Assembly (NCBI GenBank): GCA_905178155.1
Contig: CAJINV010000002.1
Span: 5,932,476-5,996,475, forward strand
Direction of reading: 5' to 3'
DNA: 64,000 bases
Origin: Amoebophrya sp. A120
Lineage: Eukaryota; Sar; Dinophyceae; Syndiniales; Amoebophryaceae
The number at the start of each line of letters is the position of its first letter. Position 1 is the stretch's first letter. This document shows positions 55,204-64,000 of this stretch, piece by piece. The position numbers were made by a program, and so were the translations under genes. Below the pieces are notes generated by a model. The model was given only the letters and a program-made list of their open reading frames with translations, was not told the origin of the DNA and searched no databases.

Positions 55204-57545
55204 TCAGCGATGTCGCTTCCAGAAATCCTGCATAAAATCGCGGACAATTTGCACGGTTTCTAGCGTTTGTGCGTTGTAGGTCGTCACACGATATCCTGCG
55301 CAAAAGTATCGCGCTCGCAGTAATTGCGCTTATGCATTACAAAAACAAATCTCTTTCTCAAGGTAGATCAGCATTACAAATTCAATTTGTAATGGTGAGC
55401 TAATTTGTAATGCAATTTATACGTAGTACGATACATTTGCATTGCATACGCGAATTGCGTCGCTGTCGATCCCCAGCGGGTGGGAGCGGATGTCCAGCCA
55501 GCCCAGGTCCTCCGAGGTTTCCTGCAAAAATTTTGCAACCAATTCGGGGCTATCCTGTGCAAAAGTGTCGCACTCGTATTGCAATCATGCATTACAAATC
55601 TTTTTCTTCAGGCAAATCCCCATTACAGATTTTATTTCTCATGCTGAGGAAATTTGTAATGCATTTATATATACGAGTACGATACTTGTGCAGTTCATAG
55701 GGGTTTCGCCCGGTCTGCCCGTCGCCGATGGTAAAGACAATGTTCATGCGGGACCGGAATTTCGGGTCCGTCACGAAGGTGCTGTAAAATTGCTCGCACT
55801 CGTTGTCGATGAAATTGTACAAGACGTTGGCCCGCGTTTTCGCGAGCTCGTCGAAAAATTGGAGTCCCCCCTGCTCCAACATCCAGTTCGTCGTCAACTT
55901 GCCCAGCCAAATCGCGAAAATGACCGGCACGTTGTAGATTTTGTTGTCTGCGGTCTGAAACTTCCACCAGTTGCACATGGTCGGGGTTCCTGGTAACACA
56001 GCATTTTCCTCCAGCAAGGCCTTTCGGATAATGGTGTAGCACACGCCGCTGGTCGAGAAGTTTTTGTGCGCCGCGGCGTAGAGCACGCCGTACTTGGAGA
56101 CGTCGATTGGCTTCGACCCTAGATTCGCACTCGCGTCGCAGGCGAGAATCTGGTCCTTCGGGACAATTTCGTAGGGGAAATCGTGAAACTCAAACCCCTG
56201 GCGCGTGTCCGCCGCGGTGTAGTGTGTGTAAACTGCTTTTCTTGAAGATGTTGGGGTTTTCTTGTTTATTTCTTCATCTTGTGTAGTAGTTTTCAGAAAC
56301 TTCCAGTCTCTCTCGTAGTCGTTTGATAAGCTGAAGTATGAACTGCAAAAGTATCGTATTCGTATAAATGCATTACAAATTTCCTGAGCATGAGAAATAA
56401 AATTTGTAATGCAAATTTACCTTAACAAAAGGATTTGTAATGCATGATTGCAATACGAGTGCGATACTTTTGCACAGGATATGAAGAAGAGATTCTTCTG
56501 CAGCGGACAATCCGTCACTTCATTCACCTCCAGGTTTATCCTGAGTAAAAACGTACCCACGCCAGAGTTGTAATGCAGCTTTGCAAAGACAGGAAGACTT
56601 GTAATGCGCATCCCCATCAGAGCCATTTCCAATTGTGTTTTGGAATTTGTGATGCTGTGAACAGGATGAGCAGATGAATCTGTGATGCGGCTGCACTTGC
56701 TAACCTGCACTACACTGCATAGTGCAACTTGTCATGCGTGACCCACAAAACTCCTAGGTTTGTGTTGCAAAATCCCCATCCTGACTCTGGTGTGGGTACG
56801 TTTTTACTCAGGATAAGGTTCGGCAACAGTTCTTGGAACAACTTGGCCTCGTTGCGCGACTTCTCCGACCAGTGCCCGTTCATGATGTAGTTGCAGGCGA
56901 GTATCGTATTTAAAAACGTCCCCACCCCAGAGTTGTCATGCAGATTTGCAAGCACAAGAGCATTTGTAATGCGCATCCCCAAGAGAGGCATTCCCCGTCG
57001 TGTTTTGGAACTTGTAATGCTGTAAACAGGATGAGGAGACGTATTTGTTCTGCGGCTTCCCTTGCTAAGCTGCACTACAGTACAGCCTGCAACTTGTCAT
57101 GCGTGACTCACAAAACTCCTAGGTTTGTGTTGCAAAATCCCCATCCTGACTCTGGTGTGGGGGCGTTTTTACTCAGGATAGCGAGCTTTTGCGACTTCCC
57201 CCCGTCGTGTTTCACGGCCCGACCCAGCAGATTCATCGGGATCGCCGCGAATTGCAGCGTCGCTCCGCCGTTGAAAAAGTGCACTTCGTGGGTCTCGGTC
57301 GGGATGTTCAGCAACTTGCGGAAACTGGCCTCCGCCTCCTCCATCTCGACGTGAAAATTTCGGGTCCGGTAGCCCATTTCCGTGACCGACAGCCCCAAAT
57401 CCCGCGTGTCGAGGAAGTTCTTCTGCGCCTGCTTCAAAACCGGCAGGGGTAAAACCGCACAGCCCGCGGACAGGTTGATGGCACGCCCGTAGTTCTGGGC
57501 CAGATTAGCCGCGCGGCGTTCGGCGGCGACAGCTAGACGATTCAT
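55204..57545 (-). CDS. PSAT1: Phosphoserine aminotransferase, interrupted by five introners
   Basis: PLP enzyme of serine synthesis (3-phosphohydroxypyruvate plus glutamate to phosphoserine). Exons 57545-57181, 56901-56816, 56536-56482, 56336-55700, 55550-55449 and 55291-55204 (edges include both repeat copies). Removing each introner plus one copy gives a continuous frame of about 435 aa. Family landmarks in order: INLSAGCAVLPLPVL near the start, SVTEMGYRTRNF, HFFNGGATLQFAAIPMNLL, NGHWSEKS (usual TGxWSxKA), LACDASANLGSKPID, and YGVLYAAAHKNFSTSGV with the probable PLP lysine in AHKN. The end (AIRVTTYNAQT and FMQDFW) matches the usual R-x-S-x-YNA C-terminus, although the preceding GG is SD here. 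It is longer than common homologues because of an insert around residues 165-215. There is no GT-AG intron in the gene. Confidence 0.92.
55292..55448. mobile_element. Introner, family B, PSAT intron 5
   Basis: TATCCTGCGCAAAAGTATC ... GATACATTTGCATTGCATA; direct repeat CACGA/CGCGA (one mismatch). Frame kept (AIR|VTTYNA). Confidence 0.92.
55551..55699. mobile_element. Introner, family B, PSAT intron 4
   Basis: TATCCTGTGCAAAAGTGTC ... GATACTTGTGCAGTTCATA; direct repeat GGGG. Frame kept (GRN|PELV). Confidence 0.93.
56337..56481. mobile_element. Introner, family B inverted, PSAT intron 3
   Basis: TATGAACTGCAAAAGTATC ... GATACTTTTGCACAGGATA: the reverse orientation of the copy at 55551. Direct repeat TGAAG. 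Frame kept (LFF|SLSN). Confidence 0.94.
56537..56815. mobile_element. Introner, family E, PSAT intron 2
   Basis: TATCCTGAGTAAAAACGTA ... GTTTTTACTCAGGATA; direct repeat AGGTT. Frame kept (LPN|LEVN). Confidence 0.94.
56902..57180. mobile_element. Introner, family E, PSAT intron 1
   Basis: TATCGTATTTAAAAACGTC ... GTTTTTACTCAGGATA; direct repeat GCGAG. Same length and close in sequence to its neighbour at 56537, 86 bp away. Frame kept (QKL|ACNY). Confidence 0.94.
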
Positions 57546-58180
57546 TTTGGGTAGTGGACAGTGCAAGTGCTGTCGAAAGAAGGGAAAGAAAAGGTGTTCG
57601 ACTTTGATGTTTGCGTTTGATGCCTAAAGGTAGCTTATATCAGAATTGTGACGGTAGAGTTGACTTGGTACTCAACTCACCCTCGCAGAGGAGGAAGGCC
57701 TGTGTTTTTTGTTTCTTTGGCCCCGTTGAAGAAAAGAGTAGGATAAAGTAGCTCGTCCCTGTTTCTCTCCCTTGTTACACTGTTGCATGATCTACTGGCC
57801 TTCCTCTCGAGATCTCCCTCATCTCTCGTAGAAGGAAAAGCGCGCCGGAGCGCTCATTGTGCAGTTCCAATGCTTGAACTTGGCGGCCATCTTGAATGCT
57901 AACGAAGTTTCAGCGTTCTTTGTCGCGTGCCCAGAGATAGAGGTGCATCATTTTACTCGGAGTGCCTTTACCTTTTCGATTAAAAACTAAACTTTTAGAA
58001 CATCAGCTTCAACACGATAACGCGCACCAAAAAATCGGACCAAGATCAAATGCAGACATACCATTGCGCTCTCCAAACGTCGAAACATGCACAAAAACAA
58101 ATAAAAACGCCGGGCTTTAATCTCAATCTCAAACGTTCTACCCTGGAGCATTAATTCACCATCACCATTCAGCATTTCCA
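57546..58180. other. Intergenic
   Basis: 635 bp between PSAT and mL49. A minus-strand ORF at 57987-58184 overlaps the mL49 stop and has no support. Confidence 0.5.
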
Positions 58181-59032
58181 TCAAAACCCTGCTGCCACGA
58201 GGTACTTTTTGATTTTGTCGTCCAAATCACTATTCTTCGCCAGATTGCTCAGCTCCAGCTGTTTCCCCCGCTTTTTGAGGATTTTGGGCTTTATCGCTTT
58301 CAATTCCTCGGACGAAAAGACACTTTTTTTCAATTCCTGCAACAGAGAATTCGCGTCGCCCCAGATTTTCGAAATCTTCAACCGGTACCCCTGCGTCGCG
58401 TAGCTGGCGCCGGTGAAGAGCGGCATCTGCTCGGCATAGACCGGGAGATTCCCGGACGGCGTGCGCCGAACCAGGTAGGGCAGACGGGAAGACGAAGAGC
58501 TGGTGCAAGATTGGTGTCGCCCTTCAGAGTCGTGCTGTTGCTGTGAGTCCGAGCGGATGTTGTGGCTCGATGGCGATGAGTTGCTGGTGGCCGACTGTGC
58601 CTTTTTGTTCCGATTTTCTTCGTAGTTCGTGAAAGTGTGAGAAGCGCTTGTGGTCGTCGTGCCAGGATTCGCGGTCGAGGAGGTATTAGTTTTGCCGCTA
58701 GTTGGTGTTGCAGCTCTATTTCCGATTCCGATGTCATTGTGCAAATGTGCGGGAATTTTCTCTTTCCGGTACTTGATCTGTAAAACGCCACGTGTTTGTT
58801 GGAAACAAAATCGCTGCGTGCTGCCTAGTACGGTCGTTTGTTCAACGAGATTTGATATGTTGGCTCTGTGTCCCGGTTCGAACGGCTGGTCGCACAATCT
58901 TCGGCCAAATGTAAGGTGAGGGAGACTTGAACTGGATGACTGCGAATGAAAGGAAGTAGAGGCATGCGCGCACGCTTCTAGGAGGTTCTTTGGTCGTGCT
59001 GATGAAAAGGTTAGGAAACTACGTTGCTTCAT
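58181..59032 (-). CDS. MRPL49: Mitochondrial large-subunit ribosomal protein mL49
   Basis: Intronless 283-aa ORF with ATG at 59032. The segment around residues 205-245 carries the mL49/Img2 signature: LPYLVRRTPSGNLPVYAEQ, then YRLKISKIWGDANSLLQEL (family pattern RT.S.NLPVY ... T.IRKI.GD...L). The N-terminal 190 residues include a basic Ser/Phe-rich start compatible with a mitochondrial presequence and a long Ser/Thr/Asn-rich linker, so the protein is longer than typical homologues. A C-terminal helical extension (residues 246-283) is Lys-rich. Role: structural component of the mitoribosome large subunit. No introner here. Confidence 0.85.
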   Translation of the reverse strand: MKQRSFLTFSSARPKNLLEACAHASTSFHSQSSSSSLPHLTFGRRLCDQPFEPGHRANISNLVEQTTVLGSTQRFCFQQTRGVLQIKYRKEKIPAHLHNDIGIGNRAATPTSGKTNTSSTANPGTTTTSASHTFTNYEENRNKKAQSATSNSSPSSHNIRSDSQQQHDSEGRHQSCTSSSSSRLPYLVRRTPSGNLPVYAEQMPLFTGASYATQGYRLKISKIWGDANSLLQELKKSVFSSEELKAIKPKILKKRGKQLELSNLAKNSDLDDKIKKYLVAAGF

Positions 59033-60827
59033 GTTCGTTGCGCTTCTTTCTTATCATGGGATATACTCCTATGACGTTGTGCGGACTTCTTATGTACTTT
59101 GGTGCCCTCATCATGATCGGCACAAACTGGACCGAACATTTTGCATTTTCTGGACCACTACAACTCGAGTCCCCCGTCATCCGAAGTCTTCTAGTTACGG
59201 CTACTCTACTACACCAACACCATCACGGCGACCTGTTTTTCGTGAGACAGGTTGGCAGCGGGCGGGGAGGTAAAGCTGGTCCCTTGCCGCCATGGCTTCA
59301 TGGAAGTTCTCAGCCCCCACGCGCTGCTGGGCGATCACCTTGGCGGCATTTCGCTTGAAATTTTCGCCGTCCCCTGGGACGGCGACCATCCAGCGCGACG
59401 ATAGTGAGAGCGGTAGCGCCCAAGGGAGTGGCCTCATGCCAAAGCTGGCAAGCGGAGACAATGCGGGCGCCGCAGAGAATCTGCATCAGGCAAAGGGCTG
59501 CTTCAAGGAGGAGGGGCGCCCCGCTGGCCATTCCAGGGCTTGCTACGCCCAAAGTGTGGGGCCCAATCCGTCAACAGGCTAGGCACACCCACCCCGCGCA
59601 GGGTCGGTGGCGCGCAACTACGCAACCAAGGGCGGGGCCGGGAAAGGGCGGCCGGGGGGCGCCGCCATCGCATCCCGACACAAGAATCCGCTCCGAGCAA
59701 GCTGGCTCGCGCGGAGGGCCGGCGCCGGCCGGCCGAAGGGAGGCAGTGGCGCGCCCTGCTTCAGGCGCCTGCTGCCGCTCCCGGCGCGTCTAATTCATTG
59801 CCGCCCGCCGACCTCCGGGCGCGGTTCCTTGTCCCATGCGGCTACGTTGGTCCTGTCGCTTGCATTTGGCGGGGTGCGTGCTTTCGATGACCCGGCGCCA
59901 CACGTGCCACCCCCGCCATTTCTTGCGCCCCACCGACCGCCCCCACCCCGGGAGCATAAGCCAGGGCAGACGCTCCTTGGATAGATCCACCCACCCGGCC
60001 CGAAAGCGTATCCGTCACTCACGTCGCCGCGTAAGGCGTCACGGAAGTTGGGGCACCGCGTCAATGCTCCCTGCACCCACGAAAGCGCGACCGCCCTTGC
60101 ATTACCGCAGTCGACGCAAGTTCTCCACACGAAAGGGCCACAAACCCTGTAAAGTTTCCGCGCCCGCTGAGGTTGGGCAGCTCTCTCGGCGCCTGCCACC
60201 GACTCGCAACACCATGCCCCGCAAAGGCGCGCCAGGCGCAAAACGCTCGGCCTCCTTCTGTGTCTCCTCGATCACCTGGCAGCATTGCTCCCAGGCGCGC
60301 GCGGCATCTGCCCCGGTGGCGAAGATTCGGGGCGCCCCGCGAAGTGCTCTGCTTCAAAAACGCCGGGCAAGCCGGTGGCACGCAGCGCGCTGCCCTGCTT
60401 CTGGAACAGTTGCGACGCCCGCTCTGCTTGTTGGCTACAATACCACGCGATCAATCGCCAGGCCAGCGAATGATGTTGCAGCCGAGTTACAAACTACAAA
60501 CGCAAGGTCTATGAAATGGCACTGGCAGCAGGACGAGAACACTCTCCATGGATGGATGCAGGGCGAAAAACAAAAATTACAGGGCGTCCGTCTCTGTCGA
60601 GAGTTTACTTACTTGAAGATATCTGGCGTCGTTGCTACACCTTGTTTCCATGCAGGTCAAGTGTCGGAATCGATCATGAACATGATTCCTATCCAGTCAG
60701 CAACTTTGATTCGGTGTACAACCGGCGGCGGGTGAAGGGGTTCTTGGCTTTTCTTTCAATTTCACACTCACGTCCCGCAACATCCAAATCTATGCATCAA
60801 GACACCAATACATAGTGATCGATGTTC
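59033..60827. other. GC-rich gene-free stretch
   Basis: About 1.8 kb, with 59270-60450 strongly GC- and CpG-rich. Open frames run on all strands (to 299 codons at 59836-60735) but are Arg/Pro/Ala-biased with no motif, as chance ORFs in GC-rich DNA are. Similar in character to 45380-46060. Confidence 0.5.
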
Positions 60828-61487
60828 TCACGTCCCCAACGGCCTTAACGCAGCTGGTATTTCAAATCCAAACACGGTATTTTCCTCGTTTTCCAGCTTT
60901 TTCGCGTCTGCCACGGCCGCGAGTATGGAATCAATCGAGGTTTCTAACACCATTCCCGCCATGACGATCTCGTCCAGAATGTAATTTACCCGGTCGAAAT
61001 GGTAAATCAAATCCAGCTCGCAAACGTTCTCGAAGCACGTGTCCAGCACTTGGACGAAGACCTGAGAATTTGGAAGTTTTAGTTTATTCTCAGATAAAAT
61101 TGTATGCAATCATCAAACTCTAACTCTAACTCATGTCTCAGGCACATTCTCAAACTTTCTTCGATGAAAGTGATGAGGTGGATCGCTCGTTTCTCAACAA
61201 GATTGCCCTGCTACACATACCTGCAACAAGTCCAGCACACCGAGCTCTGACTCCGCGTCGTCGATGAGGAAAATGAAGTACAGTGTCGCGTAGTGTCGGT
61301 ACACGATCTTGAACGACGGGTCATCGGGATCGTGGGCGAAACAGCAACACAGATCGTCACTCCGTTTTGACACGATGCCGTGCACGGTCTTCAGGATCTG
61401 CTTCTGCACGTCAAGGGGCGTGTCGACGTAGAAGCGGGTTAGCCGAGGCTTCCCCTGGTTGTTCACTATTATCACCGATTTTATCAT
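60828..61487 (-). CDS. AP3S1: AP-3 adaptor complex sigma subunit
   Basis: Two exons (61487-61221, 61061-60828) with a 159-bp GT-AG intron (TTGCAG|GTATGT to TTCTCAG|G), 166 aa. Near full-length match to the sigma fold: start MIKSVIIVNNQGKPRLTRFY, then VYRHYATLYFIF, ESELGVLDLLQ, VFVQVLDTCFENVCELDLIY and VMAGMVLETS. The NxGKPR start and CFENVCELDLI are typical of sigma-3, which separates it from sigma-1 and sigma-2. It is the small subunit of the AP-3 coat that sorts cargo from Golgi/endosomes to lysosome-like organelles. The C-terminus is short, without the extension of animal sigma-3. Confidence 0.93.
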
Positions 61488-62246
61488 GATAGTGCTGTTG
61501 GTATAATTGCTGTTGGTCTTGGTGATACTCTGGCAGCAGCTCGGGTTCTATCTTGTTACGCGAAGCTGTGGTTCTTTCAAACCTTCTGCAATTCGTCGCC
61601 CTGACTTACGGTAGGGGGCCAGGAAACGCAGACCACGGGCGGATAATGCTCATTTTTATTGTTCTGACATTAGGTATGTCTATGTGCGCTTCTTCGAAGG
61701 CATTATCACAGGAGGAACAGCACGCATCGGCGCGTCTACGTGTTTAAACAATCCTCATAGGTCCAGGTCGACGCAAAAGGAAACGGCAGTAATCCGCATC
61801 AGCATCACATATGAGGTTCTTGGTGCCCCGCACCAGGACAATTCAAGTACAGACGTGCGTGACCACGTCTCCAGCGCAGGCGAGTTGTGATATGCGTGTT
61901 CTTGTAGCCTACCAATTACATCTTCAGCTTTGTTGTTCGTTGAAGAAGGAAAAACGCAAAAATGGAATTCGATCTCGAAGTTTACGCCAGAGAACACCAG
62001 TTGTCCACGGACACGGTAAGGCAGCAGAGCGCTCCTGCGTAAAAAGTGACCGCACAAGCACAACGACTAGCACGAGGGATTTGCTATCACTAGGTGGCAT
62101 CATCGCAACATGGGGCTCACTACCATCCGCTACTCTTGGATTGCTGCACTCCTGCGTATTGTTGAACTTTACTCAGTAACACGAGCCTCAAAAGTATCCT
62201 ACAAAGTCGTGTTGTATATTGTAGATCACCATGAAATTATCCTTCC
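61488..62246. other. Intergenic
   Basis: 760 bp between AP-3 sigma and the methyltransferase. A minus-strand frame at 61755-62063 is open but has no motif or clear splice partner. Confidence 0.45.
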
Positions 62247-63787
62247 TCACAACTCTTCCCGCAGCGCTTTTCTCCACTTCCCCCTCCTAAACGTCGCGAC
62301 CACCAACCGGTCAATGTAGGGTTTGGAAATTTCGAATTTTTCCACTTCGAACCAGCTGGATTCCTCGAGGTACTCGCGGAAGTCGGCAAGCCGCTCCTTG
62401 TGCCGCAGCATGTTGTCCACGATCACTTTGCTGTTGTCCTTGAGAATATCTTTTTCCACCAAAATTTGCAAATCCGACAGAAACCGCTCAGGCGGGTCGT
62501 GGTCGAAGATGACCAAGTCGAAGCCGGAGTTGTCAATGTGCGAGTGGATCGCCGGGGCGATGTTCTCAAACTCCTCCGGGTCGGTCAGGTCGAAGGTCAA
62601 CGGATTGTAGTGGATCAGATCCTCGGAAGATTTGGAGCGCTTTTTTGACGCCGGTGATTGTGCTTGCAGGCAGGGCTGTAGCTGCTTGGTTGTCGATGAC
62701 GTGCCTTGCGCGGGAAGCTCGGCGAAAGCTGGAAGCGGACTGTTGTTTCGATGATTGAAGGTTTTGCGTACTTAAACGACAGGGTTGAGTAAGAATTTCA
62801 ATTCTTTCCCTCTTCATCTTCTGCTCGTCAAAAATCGCTGCGCATTTGCATTTCACTATGTGAAAAAAATGAAGATCATCAAAAATCCTCTTACCCGTTC
62901 GTGTATCTCTGTAGCGCCTCGCGCACAAATTTCGTGCCTTCCGCTTGCCAACTCTGGTTGTCTTCCGTGGCGATGACGTTGATTTGCTCGGGCCATATCA
63001 CCTTCGGCTGTTCGCCGATCGACTGCAAGATTTTCGCTAACAACCGCAGCGTCCCATCCCCCAAGTGTGACCCGAATTCCAATATGTTGAAGTGCCAGCC
63101 CGCCTGATAACAGGTTTGTGGAATCATATTCATAGTACCCCGGGGGCCGCCGTGTCGCGACAATTTTTCCGGGTCCTCTCGATGTCCTGCAGCGGTGCTG
63201 GCAAAAACATCGCTTTCGGCATTGCCTGTGCCAGCCTCCTTTACCACAGCTAGCATCTCTTGCTGAACCTCCGAAAACCGGTCGAAGCTCGTTCTTTCCA
63301 AGACCTTTCCCTTCTGATCCCCCAAAGTCAGCCCGATCCGCATTCTCCTGCACTCCGCCTCCATAGCGTTCACGAAGACACTAATGGCGGTGGCAGGGGT
63401 CGTTCGGGAAGTAGAAGAGATGGTTTGTAAGCTGTTTTTGACGGAATGATGAACGATGCCGTGCGCATCGCCAAACTTGTACGCGTCAAATGTTGGGTCG
63501 GCGTCGGGGTCGGGAAAGTGCTCATGCACCTCATCGATTCCGCCAAGCGAAACGCGGTTTTTGGACTTGCCTACCTTGGCCGTCGTGGAGGACGCGGAGG
63601 GAACAGGCTGGGCAAGAGCGCTGGAAGAAGGGCTTGTGCTTATGTTGGTGAGTAGAACAAACGAGGAGATGCTGCGAAAGCCGAAGGTCAAATGTCGTGG
63701 AGATGAAAGAACACTGCGGCCAAGATGACACCGTGGTGTTGGGCGACGTTGCTCCAGTGATGTGCGACACGAAAGAAAGGCGGTCAT
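62247..63787 (-). CDS. Catechol-O-methyltransferase-like SAM methyltransferase
   Basis: Two exons, 63787-62895 and 62739-62247, with a 155-bp GT-AG intron (AACGG|GTAAGA to AACAACAG|T), 461 aa. The SAM-binding motif I is ILEFGSHLGDGTLRLLAKIL; motif II acid is in NVIATEDNQSW. Exon 2 holds FDLVIFDHDPPERFLSDL, where the second Asp matches the first metal ligand of COMT (LDHW), and SKVIVDNML, matching the DN metal pair. The chain ends in the usual beta strands. The first 65 residues are basic and Ser-rich with a hydrophobic stretch (SISSFVLLTNIST), so it may be organelle- or membrane-targeted. O-methylation of a diol or hydroxyl group with Mg2+ is the family reaction; substrate unknown. Confidence 0.85.
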
Positions 63788-64000
63788 CGTCCTAGTCGGT
63801 ACGTACGTGTATGTTGTTGGTCATGGAAAGAAAAAATCGCGTTGCCACCAGAACCGCTCGACAAGAGGAACCGGGCAAGCCGGGACGCGTATCCAGTGGG
63901 GCGCGGCCGGTGCCTGTTAGTTGGACTAACAGCGTATTTGTAGGAGCGGAGCACGTGGTTAGCAAATCGAACTTCCGTTCTTGGTGTAGAGTGCGAACCG
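63788..64000. other. 5' flank of methyltransferase gene
   Basis: Nothing recognised. Confidence 0.4.

Noticed and set aside
59836-60735. 299-codon plus-strand ORF
   Set aside because: Arg/Pro/Ala-biased, no motif, several overlapping frames equally open; expected by chance in GC-rich DNA and against the strand of all genes.
61755-62063. 102-codon minus-strand ORF as a gene
   Set aside because: No ATG at its start, no motif and no convincing splice partner.

Overview
The window looks like nuclear DNA of an alveolate. My best guess is a parasitic syndinian dinoflagellate of the Amoebophrya type. This rests on three things: every supportable gene lies on the minus strand (a unidirectional gene array), the coding regions are full of introner-like elements (short inverted-repeat insertions that behave as introns), and the genes are eukaryotic in kind. 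No marker gene fixes the species.

Layout, right to left in the direction of transcription: a COMT-like methyltransferase (63787-62247), AP-3 sigma (61487-60828), a GC-rich gene-free stretch, mitochondrial ribosomal protein mL49 (59032-58181), phosphoserine aminotransferase carrying five introners (57545-55204), a sphingosine-kinase-like lipid kinase (54518-51807), a small acidic membrane protein (51337-50846), and 6.7 kb of repeats without a convincing gene (44157-50845). Then follow a RING E3-like protein with three introners (44156-42506), a multi-pass membrane protein with two (41735-38899), a protein kinase with an N-terminal signal or anchor and one (37673-33708), a two-exon serine-rich protein (32283-28049), a low-complexity two-exon protein with an in-frame TAA (26509-24273), a short AT-rich ORF with an in-frame TAG (24203-23796), an unrecognised helical protein with eight introners (23054-17492), two small doubtful genes, and a giant coiled-coil/TPR protein with nine introners (15901-167).

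The main system is the introners. I find 29 elements in at least six families with unrelated terminal inverted repeats. Nearly all begin TAT, end ATA and are flanked by direct repeats, usually 5 bp. At most junctions checked by hand, the reading frame continues when the element and one repeat copy are removed; at the best examples no GT...AG cut is possible in the window of ambiguity. Ordinary GT-AG introns (40-258 bp) occur in the same and in neighbouring genes, so two intron classes coexist.

All structures were worked out by reading the sequence. No alignment, RNA or database search was run. Exon edges at introners are uncertain by the length of the repeat.
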